Notes: generated by a model from the letters alone, not told the origin. A stretch of DNA of 64,000 nucleotides from Clitopilus passeckerianus (GCA_944990035.1 CALYLX010000023.1:1-64000), one strand, 5' to 3'. Positions 46,901 through 58,806 are shown, counted from the first letter of the stretch. Numbers and translations are program-made.

Positions 46901-47787
46901 GGCCACCTGTTCTGCGATGAAGATAGCATTGAAAGAGTCCTCCTGGGAATAGGGGTCACCGAGCGAAGCTTGAGACTCCAGGGATGTTTGGTGCGATTGA
47001 GCTCCCTGAGAAGCTTCTACACGTTGGTTGGGGTTATAGATGAAATCTTTCCAGGGCAGCAGAACGCCGGCCTTGTCGCTTTCCACAAGCCATTCTGGTT
47101 TGACGATCTTCATATGCTTCCACTCTCGTATTTTCGCCGGTGTGAGGGAGCACGTAATGATATGGGTCCTAGAAACTCGCGGTTGGATGGTGTTGAACAT
47201 AGGGAGCAATTGAGCCGACTTACACAATACCCTTCGCATCAAGGTAAGGCTGGAAAATCCCCCCATTTTTAACGATTAACTCTCGTAGTACTTGAATAGA
47301 TGGGTCGGTATAGCCATTTATCTAAGAACAGAATTGGTACGCCATCCATTCACCTTCAGAAACGCGTCAAACTCACGTATATAGCAAGGCCCTGGAAGAT
47401 GTTGCTCTTGGTATCGATTCTCTCAATATCATCCTCACCATCGAGTTCTGCATTCTGGATTTGTAGTTTTGCTCGTTTCCTACGCATATACTGGCCGTAG
47501 TCGCCAAAACGAGAGGCGCCATACACTTCTTCATCATCTTTCACTTGTTGCAGCGCTACCCGTTCCCGTTCTCGTTCCTCATAAACCTCGAGCCGGCGAC
47601 GTTTCAGAGAAGGTTGTGAAGGCGGAGGTGGTTCAAGCTCTTGACTACTCTCGGAAGTTTCATTGAAGGACCCTTCCGCAGCTATATCTCCAGGTAAAAC
47701 GGATGTTTGAAGAGCTTCAAGGAATACCGGGTCGTCTTCTTCATAGTAATCCGAGGAATTGGTTTGCGAAGGGACTTGACTGTCCAT
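43956..47787 (-). CDS. REV1: DNA repair protein REV1 (Y-family deoxycytidyl transferase)
   Basis: Translesion synthesis scaffold and polymerase that inserts dCMP opposite abasic sites and recruits polymerase zeta. MDSQVPSQTNSSDYYEEDDP starts at 47787. A BRCT domain (SNIFQGLAIYV-INGYTDPSIQVLRELI, THIITCSLTPAKIREWKHMK, IVKPEWL) is followed by SRLHHLSTWKAELRN, the N-digit-like helix. The UmuC palm has VIMHCDFDSFFVSAGL and AVSVDEALIDVSS with the catalytic Asp/Glu residues. Little-finger region: YGIRFENNEQAEAFIYQMG. Two ubiquitin-binding motifs lie at FSQIDMEVYNALPIDVKQEL and MNIEPEVFQALPPNVQHEQL. The C-terminal helical domain ends ARKKFGGRLSLR at 43956. About ten exons, all in frame. An in-frame ATG at 47829 is an alternative start. 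Confidence 0.95.
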
Positions 47788-48348
47788 TCTGTAGGAAATC
47801 GCTATCACATTCAAGAAAGTATTCGCCACTAATACTCCCCTGCTAGGGAAGGTCGCACGAAGAGCTTGAAAGTTGCATGGGCGTCGTCGCAGTCACTGGC
47901 ACTGTCCAATGGTCAGTTTGGGCCGGTCCCGAAGGCGGCGCTTGTGCTTAGTCAGCTGAATCCTTCAGAAACAACAGCTTCAAACAAGCTGCGCTCATCC
48001 CTGTGCACAGCCTCATCCGAATTGATCATCGCCACGAGGCCACAGGGCCCATCTGGAGTGCAAAATATAGTAGTGTATGCTGTCTGCTCACCTCACGATG
48101 CCCCCGGAAACTCAGGAGGAAACTTGATTTACCTCTGATAGAGGGGTCGTTTCCTACCGATGGTCAATCAAGCTTCTTTCAGGAATAAATACCCCTCTTG
48201 GTGCGGCCTAAAATACCCACATCATGTGTATGTCATTTCCACCCAGAATAGCCTTCTGACGTGCGCAGTATATAAAGGGGCCGTGCCCTCTGCATCATGA
48301 AACCCGGCTTTTAACATCTTGCCCCTCAACGTCCGCGACGAAAGCAAA
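47788..48348. other. Intergenic region between REV1 and secreted-peptide gene
   Basis: Divergent promoter region. TATATAAA occurs at 48269-48276. Plus-strand ORFs of 60-90 codons lack family resemblance. Confidence 0.45.
48269..48276 (+). promoter_or_regulatory. TATA box of the secreted-peptide gene
   Basis: TATATAAA ends 72 nt before the ATG at 48349 and is followed by a GC-richer leader, a normal fungal core-promoter layout. Confidence 0.55.
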
Positions 48349-48585
48349 ATGAAAGTCTCCAAGCCGCTCTGCCTGGTCGCTACTTTCGCCTCGATAGGAT
48401 CATCATGGGCACTTCCTACCGTGATAGTTCAACCACCCCAGTCTGAAACGCCGTCTAAGGTATGATCATCCTTTCTAGCCCTGATCCGTCCATGACGTTA
48501 TTTTCAGGCGAAATCACTATTTGACTTGTTCCGACTCCCCGAGTCGAAAAATCATCTGCGCCATTATCACCCGCGCCATCCTTAA
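48349..48585 (+). CDS. Small secreted peptide (62 residues)
   Basis: Two exons (48349-48459 and 48508-48585) joined by a 48-nt GTATGA...TTTTCAG intron in phase 0. The product begins MKVSKPLCLVATFASIGSSW followed by ALPTVIVQPPQSETPSK, a convincing signal peptide with cleavage after SSWA. The mature part continues AKSLFDLFRLPESKNHLRHY and ends HPRHP; it is about 41 residues with no cysteines and a basic, His/Pro-rich end. No family recognised. The intron in phase, TATA box and AAAATG context all support a real gene. It could be a secreted signalling or effector-type peptide; that is inference. Confidence 0.65.
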
Positions 48586-49375
48586 AGTTGGAATGAAATT
48601 TTAATGAAAGATGACTTCTAGGCCACCTTGTATTATACATTGTGTGTATCTTCGCCAAGTTTGCAAAGTTTTTGATCTGATTACGACCCATCACAGTTAT
48701 TTTCTCCACAAATAGACCTCACTACGGACACTGTACACGGACACTATACTCGGACTCTGCATGATGGACTTCTACAATTATCTTCGTATTATATCTATAT
48801 CACTCGGACACGAACGGACAACATACTATGACGAATAACGACATCATCCATGATTAGATCACACCCTTCGGAAACTGTGAACCTCATGATCAATTGAGTT
48901 AAAGCAATTGCAGCTTCGAATTTCTGTCAGGCGATCGCACTTCGTTTACTTCCGAACGATCCCGCACATTCTCACCTCTGCTCCACTCAACGATATCCAA
49001 AAATCCTTCGTGTACCCGAGTCGCTCCGATCCTGGTGCTCAATAGCTTCCTCGTATGACCACGATTCAGTAAAAATAGCACACGAAGGAATCTTACATTG
49101 TTTCCCGACATTTCTTTCCGTTTTGTACGACTTTATCCGCTTCAAGTAGCTTCGTTATGATGAATTCCGGGATGCGTTAGGATCAGAATGCATGATCTAT
49201 GGGACATTGAGGAACAGCAACAGGTCTTGAGGGACATATACGAAGAACATGGTAACTAAAGAATCATAGGGTTAACTGTAGTCATACATATGCCGTGGTT
49301 CGCAGACTCGTAAGGGTCAGATGGCAGAATGAAGAGTCATAGGAGGGTTGTATTGTAATACCTTAAGCCTTAAAT
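48586..49375. other. Intergenic region with short CGGACAC repeats
   Basis: Four CGGACAC/CGGACT-like units are scattered between about 48725 and 48825. Otherwise AT-rich and without a supported gene. Confidence 0.45.
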
Positions 49376-51065
49376 TTAAAGGACGTTAGGCTCGTCCAAT
49401 GTCCGAAAAAGTGTCCCATCAATATAAGTGGGACCCTGACGCTGCTCGTTAGGGGGGCACCGGATGACCACTTCGTCAAGCCCGGAATACACATCAAGAG
49501 GTGCAACATTCCGGCGAAGGCGTGGCTTCAAGATCTGGGCGATATGGTCTAATGCCATATCAACGGTGAGCCGGAGGATTTTGACACAAGGCAGGTAGCT
49601 GGCTAATGCGATGCTTCTTCAAGTCAGCCTCGTCAACCTGAGTAAACGTTTCGAAGACCCGAACTTCGCGTAGGTCACCTAGTAGCTCTTCGAAGTCTTT
49701 CTGAGTGATCTCTCTGTGGATCGGCTGATAACGGCCTATGCGTCCTATTCGGAAGGGGATGTACGGACCGGTATCAAGGAAGCTCTGGATGGTACAAGCG
49801 GACTGCTGGATGAACGTCATAATATCGCGGACGGGTGGGTCATACTTGTTTCGAATCTGTAGATGAGATAGCGAGGGCAAAACGAGACGTCGGAAAAAGT
49901 GGTCCATGTCAAATGCTACTGCGAGGCTCTCGAGCCGTGGTAGCTCTATCATATGCTGGGCTTCGGTCTCCCTGCTGACGGCATCTGGTGGTTCACCAAA
50001 ACCCTCAATAAGAGTTAGGTGGACGAGATTCTTGCAGTGCAAAACGACGGAAATGATAGCCAGGTGGGAGACGCGATAGGGCAATAAATTTGCCACGCTG
50101 AATGGATGCTCTATCACAAGGTGTGTGAGCTGCTCCCAAGGGATATTTATAGAGGGCATCAATGCTTCCCCAAGCAATATAGAAGTAGGGGATTCAGAAA
50201 CCAGATCGAGTTTGCGGAGGTTTATAGCATCCTCGAAGAAATTTCCGTCATTGTCCGATACCGAAATCATCTCGTCGAGATTTGGGTCTCCACTGTCACG
50301 CAGGATAACGTGCACCAGGGTCTCAGGATGGCGCAAGCGCCTGAAGGTGAAGTTTTCCAATTGGGAAAAATGACCTCGGACGAGAACGGAAATTTCCCGC
50401 TCCGGGTAATAGAGCGAGTCGAAGAGGTTCTTCACCGCGTATCCACAAGCCTTGATACTACTTTCGAAGCAGGTAAGGCTGAGGTCGATACCAACGCTAA
50501 CATGGCCGCTCGAAGGGATGAAACCCTGAGCGACTTTCAAACAGGTTTTCCACGCTTCTTGGGAGTGCCATTGCTCCTCGTCATCCGAATCTTCGGGGAT
50601 TTCGTCTGCATCCTCAGGGGCCACGACAATGACCTGAGACCACAAAAACTGGGCACCCAAAGCCACCTGCCTCCATGCGAAGCAGACTTGACGGAGAGTC
50701 AATTGCCAGGGTAGCCAACGTCCCCCAACATCGACCGTGGCTCCAAAATATAACCTTCGAGCCGGAATGTGTATCTGCGCAGATTTGGGGTTCTCTTGAA
50801 TATGGAGTAGCCACAACCAACGGAAAATGTTCGTCAGCAGCTCGGTAGGAAGTCGCCGGACGGGCGCAATGGCGTTTTGCACTTTCTCGAGTAGTGTAAT
50901 TCGTTCAGAATGTTGAAGCTGCAGCCGAACAATCCGTTCTTGGATGCCTCGGATTTCGATCTCGATGGAGGGAATTTGGGCTCCGAGTAGGCAAAGCTCG
51001 TCGGGTGAGGGGAGATAGTCCCTTCTGCACAGATTATCTTCGTTTATTTGCAAGTTGCCTGGCAT
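49376..51065 (-). CDS. Coiled-coil/F-box protein, cluster copy F1 (one frame break)
   Basis: One of four tandem paralogues. MPGNLQINEDNLCRRD, then a helical segment (IEIRGIQERIVRLQLQHSER) predicted as coiled coil, and the F-box VRRLPTELLTNIFRWLWLLH with LPWQLTLRQVCFAWRQVALG. The long C-terminal half has irregular leucine-rich repeats (LESLAVAFDMDHFFRRLVLP, SLSHLQIRNK). Against copies F2 and F3 the frame must change near 49614-49620, in AAGAAG, where EADLKKHRIS should read like EADL-SIALASYLPCVKIL. Past that point the second frame is open to 49376 (LDHIAQILKPRLRRNV, YSGLDEVVIRCPP). Without correction the protein ends at 49560, losing about 80 residues. Likely SCF ubiquitin ligase adaptor. Confidence 0.7.
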
Positions 51066-51581
51066 CTTGTATTTGTCGGCGTCGACGACGGAAGAACAGG
51101 TTTCTGCTTGTATTAGAGGTAACTTGGGCATCCATGTTTGAGTAGGCAAGAAGATCTCATCTGAGGTACGCACAAGCACGATTCCGAGATATATGCTTTG
51201 AAACACTGAGTCGTTTGTAGATCAGAGATTTGTATTGGGCGCACGAGGGGTAGCCTGGCAAAGACGGTGGTCGGAGATGATCGATGAGGCCAGGAGCTGG
51301 ACGCATCCTGACAGATACATTTGTGATCCGTTCGCCCAGGATGGCCAAGATGGCTGATTCTCAGACTGTAACTTGCTTCGTACTTCTCATCAAGTGGGAA
51401 GGAGCGCCCTGAAACCTCAAACCTCACAAATGCGGTGCTGTATAATTTATCAAAACCTTCAGGGTATGTTTTGAAAAGAGTAATAATACAAGGGTGATAA
51501 GCAAAGAAGGTTGATACAGACATGACGGGGAATAGATAGAAATACTAGTTAAGGGTGCACCATCTGCGTCTGTTGTAACAG
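51066..51581. other. Intergenic region between F1 and F2
   Basis: Promoter of F1 and 3' flank of F2. A 136-codon minus-strand ORF at 51113-51523 overlaps the F1 leader and has no recognisable family. Confidence 0.4.
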
Positions 51582-53229
51582 CTATTCCATACGCAGAATA
51601 ATGGGTTCGTACGCGTACGCCATTCTCCAGCTTCCTCTATCGCTGGTTTCGTGAACACGCTGGTGCTGCTGTGGGAGGACAGGGCAACAGGCAACTACCT
51701 CATCAAGCCCGGAAAGGTGGCCGGAAGGATCGATGTTTGCTCTGAAGCGTGGTCGCAAGATCTGAGCAATGCGGTCCAAGGATCGGTGAAGAATCGAAGG
51801 TCCTTGACACGCGGCAAATAGGTCCCAGTGGCGATGTTCTCCAGGTCGGCTTCGCTGAACTTTGTGAGCGTCCTGAAAATTTCAACGCTGTGTAGGCCAT
51901 TAACCAGCTCCTGGAAGTCATGTTGAGCAGTTTCTCTGAACTGCTTGGGGTGGGGGTCAACCTCAATGAAGTTGGTAATGGTACATTGGGATTGTCGGAT
52001 GAATTCGGTGAGATCGCTGATAGGAGGGTGATGGTCTCGAATCTCTAAGAGAGATAGGGAAGGTAGAACAAGATGTCGGAAGAAGAAATACATGTCGAAA
52101 GCTATTACGAGGTTTTCAAGCCGGGGAAGACAAAGGTTTCCGTCTTCGATGTACCATTCGTCATCGCCCCCGTTTTGGTAAGGTTTGCCGCCGACACCAA
52201 CAATAAGAGTGAGGTGTTTGAGGTGTTTACACGACTTTGGGATGGAGAGGATGCCGTCGTAGGAACCATAGTAGACTGAATCAAATTTATGTTCAATAAC
52301 AAGATGAGTGATATGTTCCCAAGGAAGACCTAGTAAAGACATTGACCACTCCTCTAGTCCGAATAAGAGTGAGCTAGGGCTTTCGGAAATTAGATCAAGC
52401 TTGTGGAAGTTTGTAGCATTCTGAAACAACTCCCCATGGGCAGCACTGTCAGCTATCATCTCTTCCAGCCCTTCATCATACCCGGTGTCCCACAGTATAA
52501 TCTGCTCCAACACTTCCAGACGCTGCAACCTCATCAAGAAAAGGCTTTCAAGCTGAGAAAAATGGCCTTGGATGAGCGCGGATATTCGCCGCCCCGGAAC
52601 CGAGAGTGGGTTGTAGAGTTGCTCCACCGCTAATTGGCAGACATCCATGCTTTCGAAGCCAGACATTTGAAGGTCAATGCAACAACGGCGCCCCCTTTCA
52701 AAGGTGGGGGGTTTAGCCCGGTAGCCAACAAAGTTTTCCACTCGTCGTGGCCATCCCAGTCTTCAAGACTATACGGCCCACGATCTCTATACGATACGGA
52801 GCCTTGAGGGGCGACCACAATGACGCTCGACCACAAAAAGTGAGCGCTCAGGGCTGCTTGCCTCCACGCGAAGCAGATCTGTCGAAGCACAAATTGCCAA
52901 GGGATCCCACTCTCCCGGCCGGAACTTTGCCCTGGAATGCGTATTTGCGTTGATCCAGGATCCTCTTGGGCATGGAGTAGCCACACCCATCGGAGGATTT
53001 CCGTCAGCAGTTCAGGTATCGTGGAGATTCGCCGGATAGGTGCAGCCGCCGACCGCAATTTTTGGAGTAGTCTGACTCGCTCGGAATGCTGAAGTTGTAG
53101 ATGTACAATCTGCTCTCGGATTTCTAGAATCTCCGCCTCGACGGCGGGAATCTGGTATCGTAATTCATCGAAGGATAGAGAGAAATCTCTCGTTTGCAGA
53201 TCCTCTTCTTTTAGCTTGTTTCCTGACAT
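51582..53229 (-). pseudogene. Coiled-coil/F-box protein, cluster copy F2 (two frame breaks)
   Basis: MSGNKLKEEDLQTRDFSLSF opens a copy of the same architecture: coiled coil EILEIREQIVHLQLQHSERV, F-box IRRISTIPELLTEILRWVWL and WQFVLRQICFAWRQAALSAH. The frame breaks near 52676-52690: the block DEWKTLLATGLNP is in one frame, and CIDLQMSGFES onwards is in another. A second break near 51776-51784 separates YLPRVKDLRFFTDP from LDRIAQILRPRFRANI. No GT-AG intron can replace the missing bases without removing residues conserved in F1 and F3. Either a decaying copy or two assembly errors; I favour decay here since two independent breaks occur and the second appears to be about 4 nt. Confidence 0.65.
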
Positions 53230-53586
53230 ATGTATCGTTGGTTTGTGGACAGGGCTTCGCTGAAGGCATCGTGAGCTAAACATCCGTTCCTAGATATAAA
53301 ATAGATCCCCACTGACGAATCTCAGCGAGTTAAACCTCCTGTCCTCTAAATCGGATGTGATGGTTGGGTGAAACTATGGTGACAACGCTTAGTTAGGGAA
53401 CGCCTCGCAATCAAAGTTCAGGCCTCAGGGTCCAAGTCTCCCGGTCAATTGCTAGGACGGTTGGAATCTCTACGGTGCTCCAATTGCGGCAACTTGAAGT
53501 TGCTCATATTTCCCATCTTTAGAGATTCTAAAGATTGAAGAAATCAGAGATTGAACTTTTAAATTATAAAGGACTGGGTGGAAAAG
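53230..53586. other. Intergenic region between F2 and F3
   Basis: No feature was recognised beyond presumed promoter and terminator sequence. Confidence 0.4.
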
Positions 53587-55321
53587 TCACGGATCACTAT
53601 CACTGGTATCACTATCACTGTCCATGCTATCAGAGTACATTGTCCCAGTCACCGTTTTGACCCTATGAATATAGGTAGGTTCAAACAATGTCCTAAACCT
53701 CGTTTCATCCCTGTAAACAGGCCAACGCCGCTGAGATTTGCTGAGGCAGCAGACAACTACTTCATCAAGCCCAGAAAAGTTGCTGGACGGATCGACGTTC
53801 GATTTGAATCGTGGCCGCAGGATTTGAGTGATGCGGGCGATGTGTAGGCCACTGTAAAATTGGAGGATCTTGACGGATGGTAAGTAGATGCCCGCAGCAA
53901 TGCTCTCTAGGTCTGCTGCGTCAAGTTGTGTGATGGTGTTGAAAGTCTCGACGTCGTGTAGCCTGTTGAGAAGGTCCTCGAAATCATTCTTTTTGCACTC
54001 TCGGGACCTGATGGCGTAAAAGACGTTCTGTGATAGTTGTCCCCGTCGATCGGGGTTAATCTCGACCAGACTTCTTATGGCGCAACCGGATTGCCGGATA
54101 AATTGAGCGATATCGGCCAGGGCTGGGTCCCGTTTGCTTTGGATCTCTAGGTGAGATAGCGAGGGCAAGTTAAGTTGCCGGAAGAAGGATTTCATTTCGA
54201 CTGCAACCACCAGGCTTTTGAGTAAGGGGAGTTGCAGTAGCACCGTTGTATTATCCTCGTCATCTTCCCAGTCGAAGGGGCTCTATACCGACAAAAAGGG
54301 TGAGGTGGACGAGATTTTTACAAGCCATCGGGATCGAGAGAATGGTGTATAAGGTTACGTTGTCGCTACCCGCAGTACTGAACGGGCTTTGGATGACAAG
54401 ATGAGTGAGCTGTTGTAGAGGAAACTCAACTCGTTCCGGAATCATGTCCCAGAAGAGGAGGGATTGACCGTTCTCCGCAATCAAGTCAAGGCGGTGGAGG
54501 TTCACGGCTTTGCGAAAAAAATCCGGATAATTTTGGTCGTGTTCAAACAAGTCATCAAAATCCGAGTGTCCACCTTGGTCGCTGAGTATAACGTGCTCCA
54601 GTGCTTCTGGGTGTTGCAGGTTGATACCGAAGAATTGCTCGACCTGACCATAGTAACCTCTAATGGTTGCCGAAAAACGCCTCCCCGTACTGGAAAAAGG
54701 GTTATAAAGGTGCTCCATTGCCAATTCCAAGACTTCTTGAGCGTCAAAATCGGCCTTTTCGATATCGACTTGAATGTTAGCTGGACCTCGTACTGGCAAC
54801 ACGTTGAGTGCACAAGTAAGCCTGGATATCCACTTGTCATGCGCGTCCCAGTCCTCTTCCGGATCCTCGTGATAGGGCTTGCTACTTTTGGGAGTGATAA
54901 CTCGGACGTCAGCCCACAAAAAGTGAGAATCAAGAGCTGCTTGTCTCCAGGCGAAGCAGATCTGACGAAGCGCAAATTGCCATGGACGGCGTTTCTTCTT
55001 CCAGGGAATACAAATCTGGGAGGCTTCTTGTTTATCTTGTCGATGAAGTACCCAGAGCCAACGGAAAATCTCCGTTAGTAATTCCGACGGCATGCGTCTG
55101 GCAGGTGCAGTTGCCAATTTCAAGACAAATCTGTGCTTTTCGAGAGCCTGGCCTCGCAGGGAATGATGATGCTCAAGTTGTGCGATTTGTTCCTTGATAC
55201 CTAGCATTTCGCGTTCGACACCGGCAATCTGTTCTTGGAGGATGGATAGCTGGTCGGGCGAGGGGGGGAAGTCTCTTTTGGCAAGATCGTCCTCGGTGAT
55301 GATTATCTTGTTTCTTGACAT
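53587..55321 (-). CDS. Coiled-coil/F-box protein, cluster copy F3 (one frame break)
   Basis: MSRNKIIITEDDLAKRDFPP starts the third copy (an ATG at 55351 is an alternative). Coiled coil EREMLGIKEQIAQLEHHHSL, F-box ARRMPSELLTEIFRWLWVLH, then RPWQFALRQICFAWRQAALD. The LRR-like part matches F1 and F2 (LTHLVIQSPFS, CKNLVHLTLFVGIEP). At the C4 run (G4 on the plus strand, 54277-54280) the frame must shift by one base to continue into DWEDDEDNTT and LLQLPLLKSLVVAVEMKSFF. Beyond that it is open to 53587 and ends with an acidic SDSMDSDSDTSDSDP tail absent from the other copies. A miscounted homopolymer is the simplest explanation. Likely SCF adaptor. Confidence 0.7.
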
Positions 55322-55474
55322 GCTTCCGTTTCCTTCGCGCGAGGTCATCATAGCAGGAGTGTCACCCGCAACTATTGTAATTTAATATATTTCTTCATTT
55401 GCAGTAGGATGCCAACGACGAACCTGAAGCAAGTTACCTGGTTTATCACGCAAGGATATGATGGTGGTGGAAAA

Positions 55475-55866
55475 CTATAGTTTCCAAATAGCCGAGGTGG
55501 CATTGTTGCTTATGTCAAATGTGGCTCGTACACCAAGAACAAATGCGGCGAAGCCAGAGGGTACGAGATAGGGGTTGGAATATTTTGGGATATTAACTAA
55601 CTCGTCTTCTCTCGTTTCTTCCTCGAGTAGTGCGTGTAACGAGAGGAAAATCCGGTTGAGTATTTCGGCTGGCAAACGTCTCAGTGCTGAGTCAGCGCGT
55701 TGAAGTGTTCGCAAGTCGTCCACCCTCGGGTTTGTAATTTCGCAATATCATTTTCGACGCTTTGAATGTGAGATTGAATCTCATTGTGTTCTCCCTCTGA
55801 GAGCGAACGTCCAGAACGTGCCAAGGACAACAGGTGGTCCTCGGTAAGGCCTTCGTTGTCAGACAT
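55475..55866 (-). pseudogene. Truncated F-box fragment, cluster copy F4
   Basis: MSDNEGLTEDHLLSLARSGR begins a fourth relative with only the coiled-coil part (EIQSHIQSVENDIAKLQTR) and an F-box (ALRRLPAEILNRIFLSLHAL). The two parts lie in different frames, with the break near 55722-55730. The reading frame then ends at 55475, and no LRR-like half follows. It appears to be a broken partial copy. Confidence 0.6.
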
Positions 55867-56101
55867 GCAGTCGCAAGTTTCTCCTTTGAATGAAAAATCT
55901 ACGATTTTCACCTGGTGCAAACTTCCTTCAGATGAAAGCAAGGTCCGGATTTGCTTAAGTGACAGCGCGAATGAAGGTTGGACCAAAAGTGTCGACCAAA
56001 AAGGTAAGGCAATAACGTTGCCATCAAAGTTCGCGACGCTTCACCCGAAGCAGAGTCATCAGACTAACCGGCTTGTTCTCGTATATATACCTTCTCCAAC
56101 C

Positions 56102-58573
56102 ATGCTGGGACGAGCAGACCCTGAGGCAGGGAGTCCGACGGACCAAGAACGAGAGTCGTTGCTGCCAACCAGCGAACCAGTCATGAAGACGCCATTGGAG
56201 GACCCATACACCAATCCGAAGAAATCATTCTTCGTTCGCAAACAGTTCGCTGCATGGCAGCTTTCAATTGCTTTCCTTGCTGGCTTGTTTGCATGTGGAA
56301 TTACCCAGATGGCTATTATGGGCCCAGGTTGTTTCTCGAAGAGCCATGGTGGGGACGGGCGAGTTGCAGATGGCAATGCTAACGTCTTCGCCCCGCCATA
56401 TGTCGGTTCTACCGAACAACACAACTACCCTCCAACATCGCCCACGAACGCCTACCCTAGCCAGTTCCCCACCAGCATAGGCTACGCTGGTCCTACACCT
56501 ACCGGAGCTGAGCCTGCCGTCATTGCCACTGCACCCAGCCAGCCCCTCCATACCGGTGCTCCTCAGCTGGTATTGCCAGAGTCCTTCGGCCACAGGAAAC
56601 ATGACAAAGGATTCAACTTGTTCCAAAAATGGGGCAACCTTTCCCCGTGGTACTCAGTACCTCGAACTTCGTACGGACTGGATTCAGGACCGGAAGCCCC
56701 GGACACCTGCCGTGTCACTGGCCTTCACTTGCTTCATAGGCATGGTGCTCGTTACCCAACATCTTACGGTGGGCCATTTCTCGTTTTCCCTATATAATTG
56801 ACTGATAATTCTGTAGCTTCTTATGGTGGTCCATCGAAATTGGCGGGAAAGCTGAATAAAGCAGCAGCAAACTGGACGGGAACTGGAGACCTTGATTTCT
56901 TGAACACATGGTATGCTTCTTATCCATTCCTGCTGTCACTTTCTTACGTAGTTCTTCGCAGGACCCATAAGCTTGGCGAGGAGTGTATGTAATGCAACTA
57001 GCCTTTCGGCCGCCCAGCTGATCATATATTCACTAGTGCTCACTCCCTTCGGGCGTCAACAGCTCTGTGAGCACCATGTTTCTCGAAGTTGTTACCTCAA
57101 ACTCACTGAGCCTCTTTTTCAGATGACCTTGGAATCTCCATGAGGCTCAAATATGGCTTCCTTCTCAAGGTGATCACACTTCTGCCCCAGTAGCCTCACG
57201 ATCACTGAGCTTCCTCGCAGAACTTTACCGAGTCCAACACGATTCCAGTCTTCCGAACAGAATCCCAAGACCGCATGCTTCAATCGGCTCTCAACTTCGC
57301 CTTGGGCTTCTTCGGTTACCCCCTTGAGGGCAAATACCTACAAAGCATCACTATTGAGGAGAAAGGGGTGAGTAGAGGGAAACTTTACCTGGTAACTCTT
57401 ACTCAGGTTTTATTCACTTCTCTAGTTCAACAATACACTTGCTCCATATGATACGTGAGTGTTTCTGGAACCTCTCTCGAATGCCTGACTAATTAACTGG
57501 TCTCTCACAATAGCTGTGACAATGCCAACGATAGGTCCAAGAGTGGTCGTGGAGATTTCTACGTCGCGCACTGGGCGAACAGGTACCTCAAGGGCGCTCA
57601 AGCACGTATCAAGAAGGACCTCGAAGGTTTCGATCTCACTATTGAGGATGTCTTCACCATGCAGCAGATGTGCTCCTATGAGGTCTGTTGATTGCATGTG
57701 GTCCCAATGTAACAACCCGTACTAACGTTTTCCATGCAGACCGTCGCCATCGGCTACTCCAGATTCTGCGAACTCTTCACTGAAGAAGAATGGGAAGGCT
57801 TCAACTATGCTTGGGATCTCTACTTCTGGTATGACTCTGTTTCCCCGCCTTTCCCCTCCATATACTGATCACCTTCACTTGTAAAGGTATGGCAGCGCCT
57901 TCGGCTCCCCGGTCGCTCGAGTTCAAGGCATTGGCTGGATTAAGGAACTTGTTGCCCGCCTCACCCACACCCGCATCACTGATCACAACACCTCGACCAA
58001 CTCTACTCTTGACGATGACCCAATCACGTTCCCTCTTGACCAAGCCCTCTACGTTGATGCTACTCATGAGGTTGTCGTTCTCAACAGTATGTCTATTGAA
58101 GTTATATGTCAGTCGTGGTGCTGATTGTTGACGTGATGCAGTTATTACTGCTCTCAACCTGACTAACTTTGCTGTCGACGGCCCATTGCCATACACCCAC
58201 ATACCCAAGGACCGCGCCTTCCGTGTTGCAGAGCTCGCACCATTCGCAACCAATGTACAATTCCAGCGTATGTGCTTGCTATGTCTTCATTTCATACCTT
58301 TCCTAATCTTCTATTGTCTTCTCAGTCCTGGAATGCGACTCCGTCCCCGGCCAACAAATCCGCATTATCATTAACGACGGAGTAACTCCTCTTACTGGTA
58401 TCAAGGGCTGCCCTGAACAGAAAGATGGGATGTGCCCCGTCGACACTTTCGTCAAAGCTCAGACTGAAATAATTGGCGATACGGATTGGAACTGGGAATG
58501 TTCTGGCGACTGGGTTGTTCCTCCGGGTCCGGCCTGGAATACCACGACAGGTCAACCTCCCCGTAAGCCATGA
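56102..58573 (+). CDS. Histidine acid phosphatase, phytase family, with N-terminal membrane anchor
   Basis: Hydrolyses phosphomonoesters, in this family often phytate. The start MLGRADPEAGSPTDQERESL is cytosolic in character; a TM helix spans about residues 51-73 (AWQLSIAFLAGLFACGITQM), giving a type II membrane topology. A Pro/Thr/Ala-rich stalk (to about 150) precedes the catalytic domain. The active-site signature HLLHRHGARYPT (RHGxRxP at about 213-219) carries the nucleophile histidine. Later blocks: LLTPFGRQQL, FRTESQDRMLQSALNFALGF, YVAHWANRYLKGAQARI, and DATHEVVVL with the proton-donor region HE. Cys-rich tail near CPEQKDGMCPVDTF. About ten exons, all in frame. The anchor may be cut to release a soluble enzyme. 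Confidence 0.9.
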
Positions 58574-58806
58574 GGGGTTTTAACTCCGACTTCTGAGTCT
58601 TTGCAATTATCGCAAAGAGTATCTACTTTGTTGCACTGATGTAAATGCCTTAATGATGAATATCATCGTGTTGCTTGACCTCGTATCTTCGTATCAAGGA
58701 ATTGTGGATATATAAATCAAGGTCTACTAGTACAGTGACGTGCGGATGCCGGCGTAAATGCTTCTTAAAATGAAAATAAATAAACCCCCGCGTATGATAT
58801 CTACAT

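Noticed and set aside
49560..54280. Programmed ribosomal frameshifting in the F-box genes
   Set aside because: Break positions and directions differ among paralogues and no slippery heptamer with a conserved downstream structure was seen.
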